Part shown: positions 63,695-64,000 of the stretch, piece by piece
How positions within the stretch are numbered: position 1 is the first letter of the stretch
Layout: each line of letters begins with the position of its first letter
Assembly (NCBI GenBank): GCA_016806645.1
Contig: JACSYO010002166.1
Location: 2,756,496-2,820,495, forward strand
Length of the DNA stretch: 64,000 nt
Origin: Ophiodon elongatus
Lineage: Eukaryota > Chordata > Actinopteri > Perciformes > Hexagrammidae
Direction: 5' to 3'
The notes under the pieces: generated by a model
Told to the model about the DNA's origin: nothing
Seen by the model: the letters and a program-made list of their open reading frames with translations, nothing else
Database searches by the model: none
Translations under genes and position numbers: made by a program

Positions 63695-64000
63695 AGATCG
63701 GCACGCGAGGCTCTTTCACAATAGGTGCATATAAACTGCAAAAATCTGTATCAGTAATTGAGTGTTAACAGTTAACTGAGCCGCAATTACAGTAAGCCTC
63801 AAATAATGATCAAAGAGAGAACTGGAAAAATATTGGAAGTGGTGTATACAGTAGGCCTGCCAGAAGCTATTAGGTAAACTCTGATTAGATTTCAATGTAA
63901 TTACAGGCAATTTATTGAGGGACCATCCTACAAATGATGTGTGCTGGTCAAGTTGCCCCATGTGCTGTCTAAATCCAGACAAAAACACCTCTTTTTATTT
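63695..64000. other. Non-coding, no gene recognised
   Basis: AT-rich end of the window with nothing recognisable. Confidence 0.4.

Overview
The window reads as vertebrate, specifically teleost fish, nuclear DNA. The evidence is one intact single-exon serotonin receptor gene, long AT-rich non-coding stretches, abundant dinucleotide and trinucleotide microsatellites, and many fragments of repeat families typical of ray-finned fish (tRNA-derived SINEs, Rex1-like and other LINE tails, hAT and PIF-Harbinger remnants, a solo LTR). Nothing here suggests bacteria, a plasmid or phage, and there is no CRISPR array or prokaryotic operon. The species cannot be named from the sequence alone.

Layout. 1-4368 has no recognisable gene. 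4369-5690 is a nest of old transposon pieces: a repeat fragment, the left end of an hAT-like element containing a near-perfect inverted repeat, a Harbinger-like head inside it, an AT repeat and a 44-bp tandem duplication. 7182-7577 is a minisatellite. 14316-16490 holds LINE tails. 17590-18747 (minus strand) is the only convincing protein-coding gene, an intact htr1d (5-HT1D receptor) coding exon with a short uORF in its leader. 20130-20433 is a SINE. 20434-36180 is a gene-free expanse with microsatellites, including a 100-bp pure CT run. 36180-37010 is a CpG-dense island with a strong minus-strand splice donor. It is a candidate promoter and first exon, possibly the distal non-coding exon of htr1d about 17.5 kb away on the same strand. 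40500-52900 is repeat-rich: DNA-transposon fragments, a Harbinger-like head, two SINEs, a solo LTR with a 4-bp target duplication, a 728-bp hAT-like element with terminal inverted repeats, and a LINE tail. 54700-55670 has a widespread teleost repeat followed by a broken BED zinc-finger ORF of hAT type. 60070-64000 has more repeat fragments, a possible first coding exon at 62045, a SINE head and a decayed LINE reverse-transcriptase tail.

The only functional logic that can be inferred is local. htr1d, a Gi/o-coupled serotonin receptor, sits in a gene-poor neighbourhood, and its regulation presumably lies in the surrounding non-coding DNA. I found no convincing novel multi-gene system. The observations most worth following are the CpG island/first-exon candidate, the ECL3 and ICL3 peculiarities of the receptor, the 109-bp duplicated block flanked by 21-bp repeats, the BED-finger remnant and the possible exon at 62045. 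Repeat family names are from memory of typical teleost repeats, not from a database search.
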